Of a stretch of DNA of 21,412 bases, positions 15,296 through 21,412 are shown one piece after another. The position numbers and the translations under genes are program-made. The first letter of the stretch is position 1; each line of letters starts with the position of its first letter. Source of the DNA: Spartobacteria bacterium UBA5019. GTDB taxonomy: Bacteria; Verrucomicrobiota; Verrucomicrobiia; Chthoniobacterales; Terrimicrobiaceae. The stretch spans positions 407 to 21,818 of the forward strand of contig DGXZ01000013.1 of assembly GCA_002396485.1 (NCBI GenBank), read 5' to 3'. The notes under the pieces were generated by a model that ran no database searches, had not been told where the DNA came from, and saw nothing but the letters and a program-made list of their open reading frames with translations.

Positions 15296-16903
15296 TTATT
15301 TCAAGTCGCCACTGAGCGGAGTGAAGGTGAAGCCGAGCTCCTGAAGACCAATCACCGTTTTGCGAAGTTCCTGAGGGTCCAAATACCAGTGGAAATAGAA
15401 TCCAGCCCAACCATCGCGGACAACTTTCAGCGCCTTGGCGCGTTTCAGCAAATCCTCCGATTTCGTCGGTGCCTGCAGTTCATACCAACCGTAGGGATCG
15501 ATGTAGCCGATCGTCTCCGGCATGCGCTTGAGACCATAGGTATCGCGGTAGATATAGGGCGAATTCAACTCGGTTGCCTGAGTCTTCCCAGCTGCGTCCT
15601 TGAAGAAGAAAATACCACGGTCGCAGGCAAACGGGAAAATGCTTGCGAAGACCTTGTAGTCCACCGGCGATGCCAAATAGTGCGGCGTGAGCCAGCCGAC
15701 GGGGTTGAATCCCGCGTTCTTCAGAATGTTCGATCCCCGGTTCACACGGTTGCGGGCCCAGCTTGTCGAGTCCCCAGGAAGAGCGCCGACAAGCGTGAGA
15801 AATCCCTGCTCATCTGCGGTGACGCGATAGAATTCATAATCGTCGCCGCTGACACCGGAGTAGGGATTCATAATGCCATCAATCTGGTGCGTGGTGCCGT
15901 GCTGGAGAATCTGGCCGCCCTCACTGATCCAGCGGCGCATCTCTACGGATACCTGTGAGTTTTTTGTAATCCGTAGGGTTTCACTGATGCCGTTATTGTA
16001 GATGCCCGACCAGTCGCGATACTCGGGGATGAGGCTGATCGTGAATGGCACATTCAAGTCTGCCAGCACATTGCCCAGCGATTTGAGAGTCGGAACGTCC
16101 GAAACGGCCGCCACATCCTCAATTCGGAAGAAGGCGCGGTGATTTTCCGCGTGATTGATTCCCAGCATATCGTGCAGAAGATCCGAAAATGCGAGCGAGC
16201 GGTTTTCGAATGTCGTCGAGATCATCGGCATGTCGGCGACGAACCAGAAATTTCCGCTCTGGACGATGTAGGGCCACTCGGTTCCACCCTCATCCAGACA
16301 CACCGCATGGACGATGGCTTTCGACGGTTCGGTGATGCGAACGCGGCTTAAGCCGGCGTCGAACGGGTCTTTCTCAAGCTTGGTGTCTTTATAAACAACC
16401 GTGGGATGTTTCTCGCCAGAGTAGGACTCAAGCTGAAATCCATAGCGATCGGCGAATTGCGTGCGCGGTGCGTAGGTTGCAAGGTCCCAGGCATAACGCC
16501 ACAAGTTCACACCCATCCACACGAACGGCTTCACGGTGTTCTCCAGATCGGTCTGGAATGCCGCAGGCAGTGCGGATTCGTTCCACACGGAGGCGACATA
16601 AAATGCCGCGTCATTTGCAGCGATGTCACCAGATTTGTAATTCGCCAGTGGTGTGCGCGTCACTTTGGCATCAAAGTGTCCGAGCAGGTTTTGCAGCTTG
16701 ACGGAGTAGATTTCCCCAAGCCAACCCCACTGACCCTCGTTGTCATAGACCACGAGGATGTTGGGAGTCGCAGGCAGTGTTTGGCTTTGGATTGCGAGCG
16801 GTGCGAGCAAGACCACAGCGGCCGCGACCAAGGCGATGAGGCATCCGCAGGGAATGACCATCGACAGCGAGGGGCGTCTTTTCTTTTCGGTTTTTATATT
16901 CAT
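15296..16903 (-). CDS. DUF2334 polysaccharide-deacetylase-like protein, membrane-anchored
   Basis: This 535-residue protein starts at ATG 16903. A basic N-terminus (MNIKTEKKRRPSLS) and one hydrophobic helix (about 15-38) form an uncleaved anchor or signal, placing the rest outside the inner membrane. The N-terminal part (about 45-240) holds 'NILVVYDNEGQWGWLGEIYS' and a cofactor-free Rossmann-like module. The C-terminal half (about 250-510) has 'FFRIEDVAAV' and 'HGTTHQ', the D and H..H positions of DUF2334/NodB-like deacetylases. 'FHWYLDPQEL' near the end fits the family. It probably removes acetyl groups from an extracellular amino-sugar polymer, but this is unproven. It lies just upstream of glmS, which makes the amino-sugar precursor. 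Confidence 0.75.
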   Translation of the reverse strand: MNIKTEKKRRPSLSMVIPCGCLIALVAAAVVLLAPLAIQSQTLPATPNILVVYDNEGQWGWLGEIYSVKLQNLLGHFDAKVTRTPLANYKSGDIAANDAAFYVASVWNESALPAAFQTDLENTVKPFVWMGVNLWRYAWDLATYAPRTQFADRYGFQLESYSGEKHPTVVYKDTKLEKDPFDAGLSRVRITEPSKAIVHAVCLDEGGTEWPYIVQSGNFWFVADMPMISTTFENRSLAFSDLLHDMLGINHAENHRAFFRIEDVAAVSDVPTLKSLGNVLADLNVPFTISLIPEYRDWSGIYNNGISETLRITKNSQVSVEMRRWISEGGQILQHGTTHQIDGIMNPYSGVSGDDYEFYRVTADEQGFLTLVGALPGDSTSWARNRVNRGSNILKNAGFNPVGWLTPHYLASPVDYKVFASIFPFACDRGIFFFKDAAGKTQATELNSPYIYRDTYGLKRMPETIGYIDPYGWYELQAPTKSEDLLKRAKALKVVRDGWAGFYFHWYLDPQELRKTVIGLQELGFTFTPLSGDLK

Positions 16904-17045
16904 AGTCTTATTATTTCTGCCGCACCCTCGCGGCATGGGATGCCGCTTGCCATGGGGTCAAAGCCCAAGAGTTCCCTGCGGCGAACGGAAAAACCTTTAT
17001 GTTCCGGCGGATTTCGCATCCGATCCGCGCACTCGATTCTGGATT

Positions 17046-19070
17046 TTGCATACGTCTCTTCACTTTCAACTCGATGCCACCTGCGCCGGCACACGCGCGC
17101 GGGCTGCAACATTCCACACGCTGCACAATGAGGTTCGCTTTCCCCTCTTCATGCCCGTGGGCACTCATGCGACGGTCAAGGCGCAGACGCCTGATTTTCT
17201 ACACGACTCCGGCTCGCAGATCCTGCTGGCGAATACCTACCATCTGCTTCTGCGCCCAGGAGCAGAGGTCTTTCGCAGCGTCGGAGGCATTCACCGGTTC
17301 ATGAGTTGGGAGCGGTCGGTGCTCACTGATTCCGGTGGATTTCAGATTTTCTCCCTGCCGCATTCACGTTCCATGAGTGAGGCGGGAGCGGTTTTTCAGA
17401 GCTACCTCGATGGCCGCACGATTGTTCTCAGCCCGGAGCTGAGTATCGAGACGCAGAAGGCGATCGGTAGCGATATTATGATGGTGCTCGACCAGTGCGT
17501 GCCTTCCACGGTGGATGAGGCCACTGCCCGTCAGGCGATGGAACTCACGCACCGCTGGGCGGCCCGGAGCCTTGCGGCGCGGGGCGATTCCCGTCAGGCG
17601 ATGTTTGGCATTGTGCAGGGGGCTTTGAATCAGTCCCTGCGCCAGGCAAGCGCCGAGGCGCTTTGCGCCATGCCCTTCGAGGGATTCGCCATCGGAGGTC
17701 TCGCTGTGGGCGAGGGGAAGAACGAGCGCGAGGATACCTGTGAATTCACTGCGGCCCTCCTGCCGGATGACAAGCCCCGCTACCTCATGGGCGTGGGAAC
17801 GCCGCTGGATATCCTTGAAGCCGTCCACCGTGGCGTGGACATGTTCGATTGCATTATTCCCACCCAGGTCGCTCAGCGCGGTGGGGCCTTCACTTCGCGC
17901 GGGTTCCTCCAACTGCGGCGCGGCATTTACAAAACCTCAAACGACCCGCTGGATCCGGAGTGTGGATGCCCGACCTGCGCCAAGTTTTCCCGCGCCTACC
18001 TGCACCACCTCACGAAGTGCAAGGAGACGCTGGGCTGGCAACTGATCGGTCAACACAACATTTTCTTCTACCATCGGCTCATGGCCGAGATGCGGCAGAG
18101 CATTCTCGAGGACAGATTTCTGCCGCTCTACGAGGAAAAGCGCGCCATTCTTGCCGAGGATGACTTGGACAACCCGGTCACGCCGATGCGGCGGAATCCG
18201 CCTCGATCCATCACGCTGGGGGAATACAAAATTCACACAGCTATCGAAGGCTTCTCGAGCATTCTCCATGTGAGTTCGGGCGAGATCATGCACTCGCGCA
18301 CGCCGCCGATGGATGAGGCGCGCAGCCTGTATATTGAACAATCGCACCTCGCTTCCCGCCTGCGCGAGGACACGAGTGGGCCATTATTGATCTGGGATGT
18401 CGGCCTTGGAGCAGCGGCGAACGCCATGGCGGCCGTCGAGTGCTACGAGGCGCTCGCCAGCGAAGGACCGGTGCGTCCGATGCATATCGTGAGTTTTGAG
18501 AACGATCTGGATTCGCTGCGCTTGGCCTTGAAAAACAACGATCGGTTTCCCTACCTGCGCCATGCCGGACCGGCTGCGGTTTTGAAAGATGCCCGTTGGA
18601 GATCAAAGCGGCACGAATGCCTCTCCTGGGAGCTGCACGAGGGAGACTTCCTTGATCTTTTGGCCCAAGCCACCCCGCCGGACCTTGTGTTTTACGACAT
18701 GTTTTCAGGAAAGACCTGCGCCCCTGCGTGGACGGAGGACGCCTTCCGCGCCATGCTCGCCGTTTGCGGCTCGCGGGATGTCGAGCTTTTCACCTACACC
18801 TGCTCCACTGCATCGCGCGTGGCCATGCTCGGCGCGGGTTGGGGTGTGGCGCGCGGGCGAAATGCGGGCGACAAGGAGGAAACAACCATCGCTTTCACTC
18901 ATCTGGACAAGGCCTGCGAGCGCGGGCGTGATATCCTCGCCGCCGAGTGGCTCAAAAAATGGAACCGTTCCGCCGCGAAATTCCCGCCCGGGATGAATCT
19001 TGCCGATCAGGAAAATTTCGAAACTAGAATCCGCAGCCTGCCCCAGTTTTGCGGAATCGATTCCGTGTAG
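17046..19070 (+). CDS. tgt: Fused tRNA-guanine transglycosylase + MnmC-like methyltransferase
   Basis: The frame encodes two tRNA-modifying domains. Residues 1-385 are a Tgt, which swaps guanine 34 for a queuosine precursor in GUN-anticodon tRNAs. Visible are 'FMPVGTHATV', 'VLTDSGGFQ' (Asp95), 'MMVLDQC' (Asp149), 'GIVQGAL', 'FAIGGLAVGE', the nucleophile Asp268 (FDCIIPT), and a zinc site Cys306/308/311 with His337. The motif after the nucleophile is PTQVAQRG rather than the usual PTR..R.G. Residues about 393-674 match the MnmC methyltransferase domain (Methyltransf_30): DVGLGAAANAM (SAM loop from Asp451), 'VSFENDLDSLRLAL', 'DLVFYDMFSGKTCAPAWTEDAF', and 'LFTYTCSTASRVAMLGAGW'. No FAD-oxidase domain follows. 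The start is uncertain: TTG 17046 gives the usual Tgt N-terminus, while ATG 16935 would add an odd extension. It is followed by dxr after 52 bp. Confidence 0.88.
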   Translation: MHTSLHFQLDATCAGTRARAATFHTLHNEVRFPLFMPVGTHATVKAQTPDFLHDSGSQILLANTYHLLLRPGAEVFRSVGGIHRFMSWERSVLTDSGGFQIFSLPHSRSMSEAGAVFQSYLDGRTIVLSPELSIETQKAIGSDIMMVLDQCVPSTVDEATARQAMELTHRWAARSLAARGDSRQAMFGIVQGALNQSLRQASAEALCAMPFEGFAIGGLAVGEGKNEREDTCEFTAALLPDDKPRYLMGVGTPLDILEAVHRGVDMFDCIIPTQVAQRGGAFTSRGFLQLRRGIYKTSNDPLDPECGCPTCAKFSRAYLHHLTKCKETLGWQLIGQHNIFFYHRLMAEMRQSILEDRFLPLYEEKRAILAEDDLDNPVTPMRRNPPRSITLGEYKIHTAIEGFSSILHVSSGEIMHSRTPPMDEARSLYIEQSHLASRLREDTSGPLLIWDVGLGAAANAMAAVECYEALASEGPVRPMHIVSFENDLDSLRLALKNNDRFPYLRHAGPAAVLKDARWRSKRHECLSWELHEGDFLDLLAQATPPDLVFYDMFSGKTCAPAWTEDAFRAMLAVCGSRDVELFTYTCSTASRVAMLGAGWGVARGRNAGDKEETTIAFTHLDKACERGRDILAAEWLKKWNRSAAKFPPGMNLADQENFETRIRSLPQFCGIDSV

Positions 19071-19122
19071 TCCTCTTCTCCCGCGTTGCGAAATCTCGGC
19101 TAGTCGGACAATCTCAAAACCC

Positions 19123-20238
19123 ATGCGAAATGTCGTCATTCTTGGAGCCACCGGCTCGATCGGTCAGAGTGCACTCAAGGTGGCGCGTGACATCCCCGAC
19201 CGCATGCGTGTCGTCGGGATGTCCGCGCATTCCAATGCGGAAGGGCTTGCCGCTGCCGCCCGCGAATTTCCCGAGGCAAGGACGGCCCTCTCCACCGGGC
19301 CGGATGGCATCGATCGTCTCGTGGACCTCGCAACGATGCCCGAGGCCGATCTGGTACTCGTGTCGATTGTTGGAACAGCTGGACTACGCCCCGCGCTGGC
19401 GGCTATCGACGCCGGAAAAGACATCGCGGTTGCCAGCAAGGAAATCCTGGTTATGGCCGGCGAGATCGTCATGGAAGCAGCGCGTAGAAAGGGCGTGCGC
19501 GTGTTGCCGGTGGATAGCGAGCACAGCGCAATTTTTCAATGCCTCGAGGGCCGCGATGCAAAGAGCGTGAGGCGTCTCATTCTCACCTGCTCGGGCGGGC
19601 CGTTTCGCAAAACACCGGCAGCCGAGTTGCCAAAGGTCACTCCTGAAATGGCCCTGCGCCATCCCACATGGAACATGGGCCGCAAGATCACGTTGGACTC
19701 CGCCACCTTGTTCAACAAGGCGCTTGAAATGATCGAAGCGCGCTGGCTTTTCGATATCGGCATGGATCGCGTCGAAGTGGTCATCCACCCGCAAAGCATC
19801 GTGCATTCGATGGTCGAATTCGTTGACCGCTCGATCCTCGCGCAGCTCAGCCACTCCGATATGTGCCTGCCGATCCAATATGCCGTGACCTGCCCCGAGA
19901 GGGTCGAAAACTCTCTCCGCCCGCTGGATTTTACCTCCCTCGGAAGCCTGGATTTTGAAGCGCCCCGGAGGAGGGACTTCCCGGCGCTGGATTTGGCGGT
20001 CGAGGCGGGAACGCTCGGGGGCACGCGGCCCGCCGTTTTGAATGCCGCGAACGAAGTCGCAGTGGAAGCCTTCCTGGGCGGGCTTATCGCCTTTCCGGGA
20101 ATCTGGAAACTGGTGGCCGAGGTTTTGGAGCAATGTCCCCATGCGGAGCATCCGTCCTTGGAAACCCTCCTGGCAACCGATGCCGAAGCCCGCCGGCTTG
20201 GCTGGGCCTCGATTGCTTCAGGCCAATGCCCGGAATAA
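19123..20238 (+). CDS. dxr: 1-deoxy-D-xylulose 5-phosphate reductoisomerase
   Basis: Makes 2-C-methyl-D-erythritol 4-phosphate from DXP with NADPH and a divalent metal, the second step of the MEP isoprenoid pathway. At 371 residues it is slightly shorter than the 398-residue E. coli enzyme. It shows the NADPH loop GATGSIGQS (8-16), 'ASKEILVMAGE', the metal-binding 'DSEHSAIFQCL' (Asp131, Glu133), 'SGGPFR', 'HPTWNMGRKITLDSATLFNKALEMIEA', 'HPQSIVHSMVEF', and the C-terminal 'NAANEVAVEAFL'. The ATG at 19123 is chosen because the dinucleotide loop starts at residue 8. It follows the tgt fusion by 52 bp, probably in one operon. In many bacteria rseP comes next; here only repeats and a toxin-antitoxin pair follow. 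Confidence 0.96.
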   Translation: MRNVVILGATGSIGQSALKVARDIPDRMRVVGMSAHSNAEGLAAAAREFPEARTALSTGPDGIDRLVDLATMPEADLVLVSIVGTAGLRPALAAIDAGKDIAVASKEILVMAGEIVMEAARRKGVRVLPVDSEHSAIFQCLEGRDAKSVRRLILTCSGGPFRKTPAAELPKVTPEMALRHPTWNMGRKITLDSATLFNKALEMIEARWLFDIGMDRVEVVIHPQSIVHSMVEFVDRSILAQLSHSDMCLPIQYAVTCPERVENSLRPLDFTSLGSLDFEAPRRRDFPALDLAVEAGTLGGTRPAVLNAANEVAVEAFLGGLIAFPGIWKLVAEVLEQCPHAEHPSLETLLATDAEARRLGWASIASGQCPE

Positions 20239-20300
20239 AATAGCCCCCTTCAAAAGGCAGGTTATACCAAAGTCAGCTTGCTTGGAGACTTTAAAAATGG

Positions 20301-20357
20301 AATGCACGGCAGCTCTTTTGGGGAGAGAGTGTGCTCCCCGGGACAGCGCGCTGCATT
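20301..20357. repeat. Nested inverted repeat (possible structured RNA or dispersed repeat)
   Basis: AATGCA (20301) pairs with TGCATT (20352-20357), and inside it GGGGAG (20320-20325) pairs with CTCCCC (20334-20339) around an 8-nt loop. It lies 60 bases after dxr. There is no T-run after it, so it is not a standard terminator. Confidence 0.5.
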
Positions 20358-20439
20358 GCCCGTGGTTCTGGCTGAAGTGCGACTCCAGTAAGGGCTGTCA
20401 AACTCGAGTCGTAATCTCTAAACCTGTAAAAAGCATTTG

Positions 20440-20576
20440 AACCACAGATTTCACAGAAAAGCACGGATTACCAAGGCCTAGCAGAGTTCAGGGCACTCGC
20501 CCTGCGGGTGAATTGTGTTGGAGCAATATTTGATACGTAACTGATTTAATCTGTGCTTTCTGTGAAACCTGCGGTT
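20440..20576. repeat. 137-bp element with 30-bp terminal inverted repeats
   Basis: Left arm 20440-20470 (AACCACAGATTTCACAGAAAA..) and right arm 20547-20576 (..TTTCTGTGAAACCTGCGGTT) are inverted copies with four differences and one gap. An inner hairpin, CACTCGC-CCT-GCGGGTG, sits at the centre. The arms belong to the AACCACAGATTTCACAGA type commonly seen as dispersed palindromic repeats in environmental bacteria. There is no coding capacity. It is a MITE- or REP-like element, probably moved by a transposase elsewhere. Confidence 0.72.
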
Positions 20577-20644
20577 AATTCCTACGGCCGGATTTAGGCT
20601 AAATCATTATTGACAGCAATGCTAGCAAAGCAGAATTTGGATTC

Positions 20645-20905
20645 ATGAGCACAACACTCACAATACGCAATCTGGCGTTGCCGGTGAAGCAACGCTTGCG
20701 GGTTTTTGCTGCAAGCCATGGGCGCTCGATGGAGGCGGCAGCGAGGGAGATTTTGACTCAAGCCATGGCGGAAGCGGAGGTTGAGCCGCTGGAACTTGCG
20801 AGGGAAATGCAGCGTCGTATTGCTGCGGTTCACGGAACTTGGAAGAAGCCTTCCGGTGGAAAATCCACGGACGACATCATGCGCGAACTCCGAAGCAATG
20901 AGTGA
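20645..20905 (+). CDS. FitA/VapB-type ribbon-helix-helix antitoxin
   Basis: The 86-residue protein begins with the ribbon-helix-helix DNA-binding domain (TLTIRNLALPVKQRLRVFAASHGRSMEAAAREIL, residues 4-37), the hallmark of FitA-type antitoxins. Its C-terminal tail (KKPSGGKSTDDIMRELRSNE) would fold onto the PIN toxin. The FitA pattern '..L.V.VKQRLR.RAA.HGRSMEAE.REIL' fits closely. It shares its last 8 bases with the toxin gene. It probably represses its own operon, perhaps through the TGCTAGCA palindrome upstream. Confidence 0.88.
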   Translation: MSTTLTIRNLALPVKQRLRVFAASHGRSMEAAAREILTQAMAEAEVEPLELAREMQRRIAAVHGTWKKPSGGKSTDDIMRELRSNE

Positions 20906-21299
20906 GAATGTGCTGGTCGATACAAATGTCCTCTTGGATGTCTTGAATTCCGACGCCGACTGGGGGCATTGGTCCGAGCAGCGCTTAAGCGAATTTGCAA
21001 ATCGCCTGGTGATCAATTCGATCATTTACACGGAACTCTGTCACACGTCCGCCGATGTGGAGCAGGTTGACACGGCGGTGAACATCCTTGGTTTAGATTT
21101 TAAGGAAATGTCCAAAGAAGCCCTTTTTTTGGCGGCTCAAGCTTTTCGAATTTACCGAGAAGGAGGCGGAACAAAAACGGCCCCTCTGGCGGATTTTTTC
21201 ATCGGGGCCCATGCCCTAGCTTTAAAAATCCCGATTTTGACGCGTGATACCGAACGATACCGTTCTTATTTCCCGAGCGTTCCCCTCATTTCGCCGTAG
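20898..21299 (+). CDS. PIN-domain toxin (VapC/FitB-type ribonuclease)
   Basis: This 133-residue PIN nuclease has the four acidic positions: Asp8 in VDTNVLLD, Glu46 in IIYTELCH, Asp99 in ADFFIGAHALA, and Asp117 in TRDTERYRSYFP. VapC-type toxins cleave tRNA or rRNA in a metal-dependent way when the antitoxin is lost. The ATG at 20898 overlaps the antitoxin by 8 bases in another frame, so translation is coupled. It is the last gene in the window and all key residues are present, so it appears functional. Confidence 0.9.
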   Translation: MSENVLVDTNVLLDVLNSDADWGHWSEQRLSEFANRLVINSIIYTELCHTSADVEQVDTAVNILGLDFKEMSKEALFLAAQAFRIYREGGGTKTAPLADFFIGAHALALKIPILTRDTERYRSYFPSVPLISP

Positions 21300-21317
21300 C
21301 CTGTGAAGTAGGCTTGG

Positions 21318-21412
21318 CTTCAGCTGTGGGGAGCTTTAACCCAAGTTTCGCATGGGTGACCGGAAACCCGCATAAAACCTAGGGGGTCTTTCCAAAGGCA
21401 CTACAATCTCTT
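21318..21412 (+). promoter_or_regulatory. Candidate structured leader, c-di-AMP (ydaO-type) riboswitch-like, cut by window edge
   Basis: After the toxin gene comes a G-rich folded stretch: GTGGGGAGC, then ACCCAAGTTTCGCATGGGTGACC, with CCCA...TGGG pairing, followed by GGAAACCCGC. The order GGGGA / ACCCA / loop / TGGGTGA recalls the 5' half of the ydaO class. The conserved 3' half (around CCGTCAGCTAACC) would fall outside the window, so the call is tentative. There is no reading frame here. Confidence 0.3.

Larger units (their letters stand above)
20239..20644. other. 406-nt intergenic region with two inverted-repeat structures
   Basis: No gene is supported here. It contains a nested inverted repeat at 20301-20357 and a larger terminal-inverted-repeat element at 20440-20576. 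The last 30 bases before the antitoxin carry the sequence TTGACA at 20610-20615 and the palindrome TGCTAGCA, but no good -10 follows at the expected distance. Confidence 0.7.

Noticed and set aside
16758..17045. N-terminal extension of the tgt fusion frame to 16758
   Set aside because: It overlaps the divergent DUF2334 start and has no Tgt-like residues; the family N-terminus begins near 17046.
21340..21370. Resemblance of the stretch around GCATGGGTGACCGG to eukaryotic 5S rRNA
   Set aside because: Only a short string matches and the rest of a 5S fold is absent.
1..21412. CRISPR array, tRNA or rRNA genes
   Set aside because: No regularly spaced direct repeats, no cloverleaf with conserved TTCGANTC-type arm and no rRNA segments were seen.

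Overview
The window comes from a Gram-negative bacterium with a moderately GC-rich core genome. It has an outer-membrane-type lipoprotein L,D-transpeptidase, a LolD-type ATPase, GlmS, the MEP isoprenoid enzyme Dxr, a full-length bacterial ArgA and a queuine tRNA transglycosylase. The overall flavour suggests the Verrucomicrobia/PVC group: few Shine-Dalgarno sequences, an HTH_34 regulator paired with a membrane protein, dispersed AACCACAGATT-type inverted repeats, and a Tgt fused to an MnmC-like domain. This placement is inference, because no rRNA or other definitive marker is present.

Left block (1-3374, minus strand, visibly AT-richer than the rest): a six-helix membrane protein, a small winged-helix regulator, a 54-codon ORF, and a very long secreted protein with two LolA-like halves that runs off the left edge. 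Adjacent genes overlap by 1-4 nt, except between the regulator and the small ORF. Two nearly identical 15-bp palindromes, one before the membrane protein and one before the small ORF, look like operators of the regulator.

Central block (3541-10867): a DEAD-box RNA helicase; a ParE-type toxin-antitoxin pair flanked by a 34-bp direct repeat, one copy of which lies inside the end of a sodium/solute symporter gene; the symporter coupled to argA; a divergent TPR protein/serine hydrolase pair; and a convergent L,D-transpeptidase.

Right block (11019-20238): citrate synthase, a LolD-type ATPase and recR form a tightly packed plus-strand cluster. It faces a minus-strand DUF2334 deacetylase-like gene followed by glmS. 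Divergent from that pair is a fused Tgt-MnmC-like gene followed by dxr.

The right end (20239-21412) holds two inverted-repeat structures, a FitA/VapC-type toxin-antitoxin pair, and a structured untranslated stretch cut by the window edge that resembles the start of a c-di-AMP (ydaO) riboswitch. The most notable single object is the Tgt-MnmC fusion, whose transglycosylase half also has an altered motif next to its catalytic aspartate.
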